From contig JAOPYI010000260.1 of the NCBI GenBank assembly GCA_025964675.1, forward strand, positions 1 through 64,000: 64,000 nucleotides of DNA, read 5' to 3'. This DNA is from Sphaerisporangium sp. Lineage in GTDB: Bacteria; Actinomycetota; Actinomycetes; Streptosporangiales; Streptosporangiaceae. Made by a program: the position numbers and the translations under genes. The notes under the pieces were generated by a model that was not told the DNA's origin, searched no databases, and saw only the letters and a list, made by a program, of their open reading frames with translations. This document shows positions 1 through 8,400 of the stretch, in pieces (the stretch's first letter is position 1; each line of letters begins with the position of its first letter).

Positions 1-802
1 GAAGCGCTGTGCCCTCCCGGCGTGCGGCCAACAACTCCTCCACGAAGAACGGGTTTCCCCCCGACCGCTCGCGGATCTCGGCCACCATCGCAGCCGACGG
101 TCGCTCTCCGGTGATCCCCGTCAGCAACCCGGCGACTTCCCGCCGGCCCAGGGACCCGACCTGTAGGCGCTCGATCCGGTCGCTGCGCCCCAGCTCCGCC
201 AGGAACGGCCGCAGGGGGTGACGGCGGTGCAAGTCGTCGCTGCGGTAGGTCAGCACCGTGCACACCCCGGCACGCAGGTTGCGGACCAGGAAACCGAGCA
301 GATCACGAGTCGACTGGTCGGCCCAGTGCAGATCCTCCGCGATCAGCAGCACCGGCCTGCGCTCGGCCAGCCGGTGCAACACCCCCAACAGCAGCTCGAA
401 CAACCGGCCCGGCGCCACCGGGTCGGACCCGGCAAGCGGTGTGCCCAGCTCGGGCACCAGTCGCGCCAGTTCGTCGCGCGAGCTGCCCAGGACGCGCTCC
501 AGCTCGTCCTGGTCCAGCACCCCGGCCAGGGAGCGCGTCGCCTCGACGACCGGGGCATAGGCGAGCACGCCGTCACCGACGTCCAGACAGCCACCCGCCA
601 GTGTGATCGCACCGATCTGCCGAGCATGGCCCCTCAACTCGGTCACCAGACGGGTCTTGCCGACCCCGGCGTCACCGGCCACGATCACTGCCGAGGGCTT
701 ACCGGCCCCCGCCCGCTCCAGGGCGGCCCGCAAGCGGGCCACCTCCGCGGCGCGGCCTACGAACACCGGACTGGACAATCGCTCCGTCACATCGCCGATC
801 AT
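1..802 (-). CDS. LuxR-family AAA ATPase regulator, N-terminal part (cut by window edge)
   Basis: The minus strand is open from an ATG at 802 down to base 1, so only about the first 267 residues are present. The protein starts with a 'FVGRAAEV' lead-in typical of the AAA_16 ATPase domain, then a Walker A motif GDAGVGKT near residue 46 and a Walker B segment 'VLLIAEDLHWAD' near residue 150. 'ERSGGNPFFVEEL' near the cut end is typical of large LuxR (LAL/MalT-like) regulators. Family knowledge says the C-terminus should carry TPR-like repeats and a LuxR helix-turn-helix, but those lie outside the window. A plain AAA signalling ATPase without LuxR domain is possible. Confidence 0.8.
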   Translation of the reverse strand, partial: MIGDVTERLSSPVFVGRAAEVARLRAALERAGAGKPSAVIVAGDAGVGKTRLVTELRGHARQIGAITLAGGCLDVGDGVLAYAPVVEATRSLAGVLDQDELERVLGSSRDELARLVPELGTPLAGSDPVAPGRLFELLLGVLHRLAERRPVLLIAEDLHWADQSTRDLLGFLVRNLRAGVCTVLTYRSDDLHRRHPLRPFLAELGRSDRIERLQVGSLGRREVAGLLTGITGERPSAAMVAEIRERSGGNPFFVEELLAARREGTAL

Positions 803-903
803 CGCTTAAGCCCCCCTCATCAACAAGCGGCCCCGACGGACATATTGGGGCGAACCGGTCAAAGGGGATGTGCGGCCAACCGGCTGCGGGGGATTCGCGG
901 CCT

Positions 904-923
904 CTGGAGCTTTCGTGCTCCAG
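904..923 (-). terminator. Stem-loop after the 161-aa secreted protein gene
   Basis: CTGGAGC at 904-910 and GCTCCAG at 917-923 form a perfect 7-bp inverted repeat with a 6-base loop. It lies about 45 bases beyond the stop of the gene at 969-1454. The stem is short and no T-run follows, as is common for actinobacterial terminators. The rest of 803-968 shows nothing else. Confidence 0.4.
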
Positions 924-968
924 GTGAGCGGCCCTCTGGCCACCGCTTTTCAGGCTGGTTGTCGCTCT

Positions 969-1454
969 TCACTTGTGGCCGTCGGCGGGGTAGGCCTGGT
1001 TCCACCTGCCGCACAGCGTCTTCGTCTCCTGACCCTCGTTCCAGTAGCAGGCGCGGACCTGCACGGTCTCGGCCTCGTATTCCCAGTAGCGGAACGGGGT
1101 GTACCCGGTGCCGCAGTGCTTGACCGTGTACACGTGCCCGCCGCCGTGCAGGAGGCCGAACTTGACCTGCAGGTATCCGCACATGTAGGACGGCGTCCCC
1201 TTGTCGTAGAGTTTGCCGCTGACGTTGACCCTGTCGTACTCGTCCAGGTAGACCGCGCCCTTAACCTTGACCCGCGAGTCGTTGTAGTAGCTGGAGTAAT
1301 ACGGACCCCAGTAATCGACGGAGGACGCGAGTGGCTTGGCCGCCGCCGCCGCCGCCGCCGACGCGCCGGCGGGGGACGCGGTGGCCGGCACGGCGAGCGC
1401 GATGACGGCGGTGGCGGCGACGAGTCCGAGCAGGTTGCGTACGGTGCCACGCAT
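969..1454 (-). CDS. Small secreted protein of unknown function (161 aa)
   Basis: ATG at 1454 is preceded by a clear GAAGGAG ribosome-binding site. Residues 1-32 form a Sec signal peptide: charged start, hydrophobic stretch 'LLGLVAATAVIALAV', then an Ala-rich region ending in a run of seven alanines. The mature part (about 120 residues) is rich in Tyr, Gly and Trp and has three cysteines, around 'MCGYL', 'VRACYW' and 'TLCGRW'. Its pattern of short beta-like segments suggests a small extracellular beta-sandwich. I do not recognise the family. A second small secreted gene lies just upstream on the same strand, but about 385 bases with a terminator separate them, so this gene probably has its own promoter. 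Confidence 0.75.
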   Translation of the reverse strand: MRGTVRNLLGLVAATAVIALAVPATASPAGASAAAAAAAKPLASSVDYWGPYYSSYYNDSRVKVKGAVYLDEYDRVNVSGKLYDKGTPSYMCGYLQVKFGLLHGGGHVYTVKHCGTGYTPFRYWEYEAETVQVRACYWNEGQETKTLCGRWNQAYPADGHK

Positions 1455-1840
1455 TGTGGTGCTCCTTCGCTGAGAGGCCCCTGTCTGTCATGTCCGGGGC
1501 CAGGTGTACTCAGCATTGGAGTAAGGGGTTCCACCACACATGGGGATAACTGCGTAGAAAGTCCAAAGCGGCCACTTATCTTGAGCCACCGAGCCGTACC
1601 CTCCCGACTCCACGGCTTGTCGCGGGACGACAACGAGGTGCCCATCGTCCAAGGTCGCCGACGCCTTAGGACTACCCCTTAGGTAGCTGCCGTTGCGCCT
1701 ACTTACGGAGAGTCAGTGCGGAGAAACTTCGACAAACGCAAGGTCGAGCTCGGCTCGTGCGGCCGACAGTGACGCGGGCGAGCGGACCACGGAAGGTGCC
1801 TGGGCGGGAATCCCGCCCAGGCATGTGGATGGCCGTCCGA
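1455..1840. other. Intergenic region, about 385 bases
   Basis: No credible gene. It should hold the promoter of the 161-aa secreted protein gene (minus strand, near 1455-1560) and it contains the strong stem-loop at 1797-1823. Short open frames here have no ribosome-binding site and no recognisable product. Confidence 0.5.
1797..1823 (-). terminator. Strong terminator after the 130-aa secreted protein gene
   Basis: TGCCTGGGCGGGA at 1797-1809 and TCCCGCCCAGGCA at 1811-1823 are perfect 13-base inverted repeats; in practice the stem would close over a loop of at least 3 bases. It sits 18 bases beyond the stop at 1841 and probably ends transcription of the afsR-like/secreted-protein pair. Confidence 0.7.
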
Positions 1841-2233
1841 TCACGCGCAGTTCCACCGGATGCCCTGGAACGCCCGGGACCTGGCCCACTTCACCGACCT
1901 GGTGGAGCCGTACTTCGCCACCAAGCAGGGGCTGTCGGGACCCGCAGCGATCTTGACTTGGAAGCTGATGCCCCCGCGGCAGTTCTTGTTCGTGACGTAG
2001 ACGGTCTGTGTGACGGTTCCGACGGTGTGCCTCCAAGGCCCGCACCACTTGGCAGCCTTCGCCTGGCTGGAGGAGGCCGCGGCACTGGTGGACATAGCCG
2101 GCGCGGCACCAGAAGCGACGGAGGCCGCATTCTGGGCCGTCGCCGAGGGAGCGGACGCCATCAGGCCGGCGCCGGCCGCGGCGAGGGTCAGGGCGACGAA
2201 GGAGGTGCGGAGCCGGGCGGGAGTCGCGATCAT
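1841..2233 (-). CDS. Small secreted protein translationally coupled to the AfsR-like regulator (130 aa)
   Basis: The product starts with a signal peptide (residues 1 to about 33, 'ALTLAAAGAGLMASAPSATA'), then an Ala/Ser-rich spacer and a compact domain of about 70 residues. That domain has four cysteines, around 'KWCGPW', 'NKNCRGG', 'SPCLVA' and the C-terminal 'WNCA', so two disulfides are likely. The ATG at 2233 overlaps the TAA stop of the upstream regulator gene (TAATG), so translation is probably coupled. No recognised family. It shares the size and 'secreted, Trp/Cys-rich' style of the protein at 969-1454 but no obvious sequence identity. A strong terminator follows. Confidence 0.75.
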   Translation of the reverse strand: MIATPARLRTSFVALTLAAAGAGLMASAPSATAQNAASVASGAAPAMSTSAAASSSQAKAAKWCGPWRHTVGTVTQTVYVTNKNCRGGISFQVKIAAGPDSPCLVAKYGSTRSVKWARSRAFQGIRWNCA

Positions 2234-4941
2234 TATCGTCTTCCTCTCATCTGGTCGTTGCCTGGACGAAAGGAAGGTAGAACGGAGCGTGTTGAGTCTG
2301 TGTTGAGGATGCGTTGAGTCAGGGAGGAGAGCAGGACAAGCGCTGCCTCGCGGCCTTGCTCGTCACCCACGGAATCGAAGGCCTTCAGCGCCTCCTCGGC
2401 CATTTCGCGGGCCAGGCCGCCCGCCCCCTCCGCATGGTTCACCGAGGCGAGCACCAGCAGGGCGTGCGCGTCGAGCAGTCGGTCGCCGAGCCGTACGGCG
2501 ATGCTCCTCGCCTTCTCCGCGCACTCCCTGGCCTGGGGCACCCGGCGCTGCGCCAGCCGTACCGAGGCCAGCTCCAGCAGGGTGTCGGCGTGGCGGTGTC
2601 GATCCCCGAGACCGGCGAAGCGCTCCGCGGCGCCGGCGAGCCGCTCGGCCGCCTCCTCCGGACGCCGGGCCTTGTACAGCACCGTGCCCAGCGCCTGCAG
2701 CGCCTCCGCGGTGCCCCTGGCACTGCCGCCGAGGGCGTGCAGGCACGCGGTGAGAGTGCGCTCGGCCTCACCGAGGCGGCCCTGATCCAGAAGCACCTGG
2801 CCGATCCTGCGCTGGGTTTGCGCCACGTCGCGGCTGCGGCCCTCTCGCCGGAGCATGTCCAGCGCCAGCGTGAACCGGTCCAAGGCCTGGTCCCACCGGC
2901 GTTCGGCCCGGTGCAGGTCGCCCTGGTCGCGAAGGATCAGCGCCTCGGCGCGGACGCCGCCGGTACGGCGGGCCGCCTTCAGCCCCGTCTCGCAGACCTG
3001 ATGCCAGTCGTCGAGGAACCTCCACCGTTCCAGGAAGGGTACGAGCAGGTGCGCGAGCCGCCACGCGCCGTCGTCCAGGACGACCCCGTGCAGGTCGTCG
3101 ACCAGGCAGACCAGGAAGGCCCGCTCGGCCGCCAGCCACTCCACCGACTCCTTGATGTCCCTCGTGGCGAAGTTCCCCGAGGAGGGGGCGCTGGAGACGA
3201 GGGTGAACCTTGAGGTCTGCACCCGGGCGACGGCGACGGCCTGGAGCTTCGCGAGCGCGGCGCGCACGACCTGCACGCCATCCTCCTCCACCAGCCGTTC
3301 GCGGGCGAAGAGCCGGGTCAGATCGTGCAGCCGGTAGCGGACCTGGCCGGCCACGTCCACGGTATGCGCCTCCAGCAGGCCGGCGTCGAGGAGGGCGTCC
3401 GCCTGGTCGCCGAAGATCTGGGCGGCCCAGTCGGCGACGTCGGGGGCTGACAGCGTTCCGAGCAGGCGCAGCATTCGCTTGGTCTGCTGCGACAGCCCCT
3501 CGTAGCCGATCGTGTACACGCTTCTGACCGTCTGGTCGCCCGAGTGGAGCCGGTCCAGCCGCCTGGACTCGTCCTCCAGCAGTCCGGCCAGGTAGTTGGG
3601 GGTCCAGCCGGGCCTGGAGGCGAGGCGGGAGCCGGCGACTCGCAGGGCGATCGGGAGGCCGCCACAGAAGCGCACCACCTTCCGCACCCCCTCGTCGTCC
3701 GCGCGCTCCTCCCCGATCATCTTGACGAGCAGGTCGCACCCCTCGTCGTCGCCGAGCACGCCGAGCGGCACCCGTACGGCGCCGGTGAGGCCGCCAAGCC
3801 CGGACCTGCTCGTGACGATGGTCGAGCAGGAGGTGAGCAGCGGCCGCACCTGGGACTCGTCGGCGGCGTTGTCGAGCAGCACGAGCATGCGGCGGCTGGC
3901 AGTGTAGGTGCGCAGGAGCTTCTGCCTCTGGTCGAACGCCGCGGGGACGGCCAGGACGGGGCAGCCGAGCCAGCGCAGGAAGTCCTCCACGATCGCGGCC
4001 GGCCTCGTCGACTCGCGCAGGTCGGCGTAGAGGATGCCGTCGGGGAAGCGCTCGCGATGCCGCCAGGCGGCGTGCACGGCGAGGGCCGACTTGCCCACGC
4101 CGGCCTGGCCGTGCACGACGACCAGACCGGAGACCATCTGATCGAGCAGGTCGGCCCGGCCGGTGAAGTGGGCCACGTCGCGGGGCAGCAGCACCGGCGG
4201 ACCGGCTGAGACGTGCAGCATGACGTCGTCGTGCAGCATGCGGTGGTAGAGCAGCTGCAGGTCGGGATCGGGTTCGATGGCGTGCCCATCGTCGAGCTCG
4301 TCGCGCAGCGCGGCGTAGGAGGCGAGCGCTTCCACGCGCCGCCCGCTGCGGTACAGCGCGAGCATGTACAGGCCGCGGAAGCCCTGCCACAGCGGGTGCT
4401 GCGCCACCAGCGTCCGCAGCTCGGCCAGCAGCTTGCGGTGGTGGCCCGCCCCCAGATCGAGGTCGATGCGGCGTTCCAGGGCGAGCAGGCGGAGCTCTTC
4501 GAGCTCCTCGCGCAGCCGCCGTGTCTCGATCCAGCGTTGTGCGCCGGGGTCGACGTCGGCCAGGACGGGGCCGCGCCACAGGCTCAGCGCCTCCCGCAGC
4601 TTCCCGTCGTCGCGGCCGGTCAGGCCCTCGTGCACGAGCCGTCGGAAGCGGCCGACATCGACCTGGTCGTCGTCGATGGCAAGGGTGTAGGTGCCCGACA
4701 CGGTGGTGATGACATCCTTGCCCACGAGCTGCCGCAGCCGACCGATGTAGCCGCGGATCAGGGAGTCGGACCTGTCACCGTCCTCCCGTGGCCACAGCAG
4801 CTGCCGCAACCGCCCGACGGTGAGCGGTCTGCGCGCGTTGAGCAGGAACAGCGCGAGCAGATCACGGTGCTTCGGCACGGTCGGCGTGCGATCCTCGGCG
4901 CCGTCACGTACCTCTAATGCCCCCATAATCCGGAATTCCAC
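2233..4941 (-). CDS. SARP-type transcriptional regulator, AfsR-like (902 aa)
   Basis: Cytoplasmic activator of the SARP/AfsR family. Residues 1 to about 95 are an OmpR-like winged helix ('RPLTVGRLRQLLWPRE', 'LIRGYIGRLRQLVG'). Residues about 95-245 are the bacterial transcriptional activation domain, with 'GFRGLYMLALYRSGRRVEAL' typical of it. An NB-ARC/STAND ATPase follows with Walker A 'GQAGVGKSALAVHAA' near residue 275 and 'MLVLLDNA' as Walker B. The C-terminal third is TPR-like repeats. Length matches AfsR (about 1000 aa). GTG at 4941 has GAGGA seven bases upstream; an in-frame ATG at 4926 is the alternative. The next gene starts on its stop codon. AfsR-like proteins regulate antibiotic or developmental genes; the targets here are unknown. 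Confidence 0.9.
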   Translation of the reverse strand: MEFRIMGALEVRDGAEDRTPTVPKHRDLLALFLLNARRPLTVGRLRQLLWPREDGDRSDSLIRGYIGRLRQLVGKDVITTVSGTYTLAIDDDQVDVGRFRRLVHEGLTGRDDGKLREALSLWRGPVLADVDPGAQRWIETRRLREELEELRLLALERRIDLDLGAGHHRKLLAELRTLVAQHPLWQGFRGLYMLALYRSGRRVEALASYAALRDELDDGHAIEPDPDLQLLYHRMLHDDVMLHVSAGPPVLLPRDVAHFTGRADLLDQMVSGLVVVHGQAGVGKSALAVHAAWRHRERFPDGILYADLRESTRPAAIVEDFLRWLGCPVLAVPAAFDQRQKLLRTYTASRRMLVLLDNAADESQVRPLLTSCSTIVTSRSGLGGLTGAVRVPLGVLGDDEGCDLLVKMIGEERADDEGVRKVVRFCGGLPIALRVAGSRLASRPGWTPNYLAGLLEDESRRLDRLHSGDQTVRSVYTIGYEGLSQQTKRMLRLLGTLSAPDVADWAAQIFGDQADALLDAGLLEAHTVDVAGQVRYRLHDLTRLFARERLVEEDGVQVVRAALAKLQAVAVARVQTSRFTLVSSAPSSGNFATRDIKESVEWLAAERAFLVCLVDDLHGVVLDDGAWRLAHLLVPFLERWRFLDDWHQVCETGLKAARRTGGVRAEALILRDQGDLHRAERRWDQALDRFTLALDMLRREGRSRDVAQTQRRIGQVLLDQGRLGEAERTLTACLHALGGSARGTAEALQALGTVLYKARRPEEAAERLAGAAERFAGLGDRHRHADTLLELASVRLAQRRVPQARECAEKARSIAVRLGDRLLDAHALLVLASVNHAEGAGGLAREMAEEALKAFDSVGDEQGREAALVLLSSLTQRILNTDSTRSVLPSFRPGNDQMRGRR

Positions 4942-5204
4942 GGCAAATCCTCGCGATCATCGGCCTAGCGGCGGTCGGGGGCCTCGCGTATTTGTGGATG
5001 AGAGCGCGCAGCTCGGTCACGGCCTTCTGGGAAGGGCCCTTCTCGGTGCCCTGGATGCCAATCGTGCCGACGCTGGAGCCGTCGGCCAAGTCGAGCTTCA
5101 GCCACGGCTCCCCCCTTGGGCAGGGCCACCCCGAGCACTTCGGGCCAATCGTACCGGTGGAGTCGCACGGCGTTGACGGTCGTCACGCCTGTGGGTGCCC
5201 GTAA
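4904..5204 (-). pseudogene. Broken PH-domain (bPH_6-like) membrane protein remnant
   Basis: Two minus-strand frames together encode one PH-like domain. The first part reads 'GVTTVNAVRLHRYDWPEV' then 'LPKG'; the continuation 'EPWLKLDLADGSSVGTIGIQ' lies in the next frame. They join if one C of the six-C run at 5110-5115 is dropped. The order (strand, Trp-containing strand, 'GIQG' strand, C-terminal helix 'AVTELRALIHKYA') matches the low-molecular-weight antigen 6/bPH_6 domain of actinobacteria. The usual N-terminal membrane helices are missing, so the gene is both 5'-truncated and frameshifted, unless the C-run is a sequencing error. The 3' end overlaps the start of the AfsR-like gene. Confidence 0.6.
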
Positions 5205-5482
5205 TCGGCCGCTCCTATGCGACCTGTGCTCAGCTCGGTCCGGACCGTCGCGGGGCAGGGTCGATGCCGTACGGGCGCCCGGGTCTCCGAGTTGAAACGT
5301 TTTTGTGTCGCGGGTCTTTACAGCGGCTCTGCGGATGGACTAGAACGACAATCGTCCGATGTTAGTTAACCCACGCGACACACTTCGTCCGACATCATTG
5401 GCCAACTGTGCTCGGAACGCGGCGTATTCATCGGACCACTGCTTCACTTTCGGTCGAGCGTCGTACAGCCCTGGAGGGCATC
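5205..5482. other. Intergenic region upstream of the exported glycosidase-like gene
   Basis: No gene is seen. The region carries the operator-like site at 5292-5305 and must hold the promoter of the gene starting at 5483. Its 3' half is more AT-rich than the flanking genes, as expected for a promoter. Confidence 0.5.
5292..5305 (+). promoter_or_regulatory. LacI-family operator-like site
   Basis: TTGAAACGTTTTTG closely resembles the actinobacterial LacI-family operator form TTGAAACGTTTCAA, with a perfect AAACGTTT core. It lies about 180 bases upstream of an exported glycosidase-like gene, where sugar-responsive LacI repressors commonly act. No LacI gene is in the window, so the regulator would be encoded elsewhere. 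Confidence 0.45.
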
Positions 5483-8400
5483 GTGCAGATCACCCCCCGC
5501 CGCCGTCGGGTCCCGCTCCGGCGCATCCTCTCGCTCTGGTCGGCGCTGCTCGCCGCGCTCGGGGGGCTCGTCATCGTGAACTCCGGTACGGCCGAGGGGG
5601 CGACGGGGGCGACGACGGCTTGGCACGACGGGGCGTTCCAGCTCGACCCGGCCGGGGTCGTCAGCCGTTCCGACATCGTGCTCGGATCGCCGAACGTGGC
5701 GCCCACCGCTTCCATGCCGCTGGGCAACGGGTCGCTGGGTGTGGCGGCGTGGGCGGCGGGCGGCTTCACCGCGCAGCTCAACCGGTCGGACACCATGCCG
5801 GACCGCAAGTCTCCCGGCCGGCTCAACATTCCGGGCCTGTCGGTGATCTCGCACGCCGCCGACTTCAGCGGGCGGCTGGATCTGACGGACGGCGTGCTGC
5901 GGGAGTCCGGCGGCGGCATGTCGATGAAGGCGTGGGTGGCGACAGGGAAGGACGAGCTGATCGTCGATGTCTCCGGCGCGAACCCCGACATCGCCCAGAC
6001 GGCCACGATCAACCTGTGGTCGGGCCGCAAGCCGGCCGCCGCCGTGTCCGGCACCGTCGGCACCCTCGCCGAGACCTGGGTGGACGGTGGTCCCCCGATC
6101 GGCAGCGGAAAGACGTTCGGCTCGCTCGCGGCCATCACCGCGGGCGGCCGGCGGGTGACGACCACGGTCGCCGGACCGACGCAGGTGGAGGTCAGCTTCA
6201 AGCCGCATACCGACGGGACGTTCCGCGTCGTCGTGGCATCCCCCGCGTGGACCGGCGGCAACGCCGCCAAGACCGCGGCCAAGCTGATCGGCGAGGACGC
6301 GACCATACGCGAGTCGACGCTGATGTCCGCTCAGGACCGCTGGTGGGCCCGCTACTGGACGCACTCGGGCCTGGTCGAGATGGACTCGGCGGACGGCAGC
6401 GCCGCGTACATCGAGAACCTGCGCACGCTCTACCTCTACGAGGAAGCGGCGTCCATGAAGAAGGGCATCTACCCCGGCAGCCAGGCCGGCGAGGCGGACA
6501 TGTTCGCCTGGAGCGAGGACACCCAGACCTGGACCCCGTCGGCGTACTGGCTGTGGAATCTGCGCACGCAGATCTCGGCGAACATGAGCTCGGGCAACTA
6601 CGACCTGAATACGCCGATCTTCGACATGTACTCCGACGACCTGGCCGACATCGAGGCATGGACCAAGCTGGCGATGGGCGGCCTCCCCGGCTCCTGCGTG
6701 CCGGAGACCATGCGCTTCAACGGCAACGGCCTCGACATCCCGACGGGCAACTGCAGCCAGGCGAGTTCGCCGAACTGGAACGCGCTGGACATCTCCAGCG
6801 GGCCCGAGGTGGCCCTGTACATGTGGCAGCAGTACCAGGCCACCGGCGACCTGAAGATGCTGAAGAAGTACTTCCCCTTCATGAAGTCCACCGCCCGGTT
6901 TCAGTTGGCGTACCAGACCGTGGGTGCCGACGGGCTGCTGCACGCGAACGCCAACGCGCACGAGACCCAGTGGGCCGTCCAGGACCCCACCACCGACATC
7001 GCGGTGGACCGCGCGCTCTTCCCGATCATCGAGCAGGCCGCGAAGAGACTCGGCACGGCCCGCACCACCGACGCCGCACTGGTCCAGCAGGTCATGAAGG
7101 CCGAGACCCAGATCCCGCCGTACCCGCGGACCGATCAGGCCACCCGCACCTCGCTGCTGAACCCGCACTACACCGCGGCCGAGACGGACGCCGCGGACGC
7201 GACCGGCACCGACATGATCGCGATCTCCTACGAGCCCGCGGCGCAGCGCAGGAACGGCGAGAACATCGAGCTGGAGCCGCTGTGGCCGTGGAACACGGTG
7301 AGCGACCAGGACAGCAACCTTTTCGCACTGGAGCAGCGCGGCTACGCCCACCGGCCCAACAAGGGCGGCAACGACTGGTCGATGGACGCGATCGACGCGG
7401 CGCGGCTGCAGAACCCCGCCGAGGTCCGCAGCAGCCTGATATCCATCACCGAGGGACACCAGGTGTATCCGAACGGGTTCGCCGACCTCGGCAACACCGT
7501 CGGCTACCAGCCCTACATCGAGCAGGAGGCCGGTGTCGCGACCGCGGTCAACGAGGCGCTCGCGCAGGACTACGACGGCATCATCCGCTTCGCACCGGCG
7601 TGGCCGAGTGACTGGAACGGCAGCGGGAGCGTCTACATCCAGGACAACGACAAGGTCGACGTCCAGGTGCAGGGCGGCCGTCTCGTCACCGCCGCGATCG
7701 AGGCAGGGACCACCGGCACGCTGCGGGTCAAGAACCCCTGGGCGGGTCAGCCGGTGGAGGTCGTCGAGGGCAGGAACGGCCACAAGGTGGTCACGGCCGG
7801 CAGCCAGGACATCCTGACCGTCCCGGTGAGGGCTGGCACGTCGTACCTCGTGCAGCAGATCTCCGCACCCACCACCGACCTCCCGTACGCGAAGGTGAGC
7901 GGGACGGCGCCGAGCTCGGCGCGGCACCTGGGCGGCGTGCGGATCGGCCTCGACAAGACCGCTCAGTCCGGCACCTCCACGGTCGGCACCGTTCTCGGCG
8001 GCACCAACCAGAGCTACGGCCTGACCCAGGTCGACTACAGCGGCTCGGCCGGCGCCACCACCACGGCCGCCGACGTGAGCGGCCTGACAGCGCGTACGAC
8101 CGGCACCGGGACGGGGCAGGACGGCAGCGACATGTACTTCGACGTCGACAACGACGTGGCCGCGACCGGGTTGTACGACGCGAAGGTGACCGTGTCCTAC
8201 TTCGACACCGGCACAGGCGCCGTCTCGGTGCAGTACGACGCCGGGCCCCGGGACCGCTACCACGTCGCCGGCAGCATCGCGCTCACCGACAGCCACACCT
8301 GGAAGACCGCCGAAGTCACCCTCAGCGGCGCCTACTTCGGCGGGCTGCAGAACGCGGGGGCCGACCTGCGGCTGCACGCCGACCACAGCATCACTGTGCA

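Noticed and set aside
2768-4579. Arg/Pro/Ala-rich 603-codon frame within the AfsR-like gene
   Set aside because: Out-of-frame shadow on the same strand with no start signal or domains.
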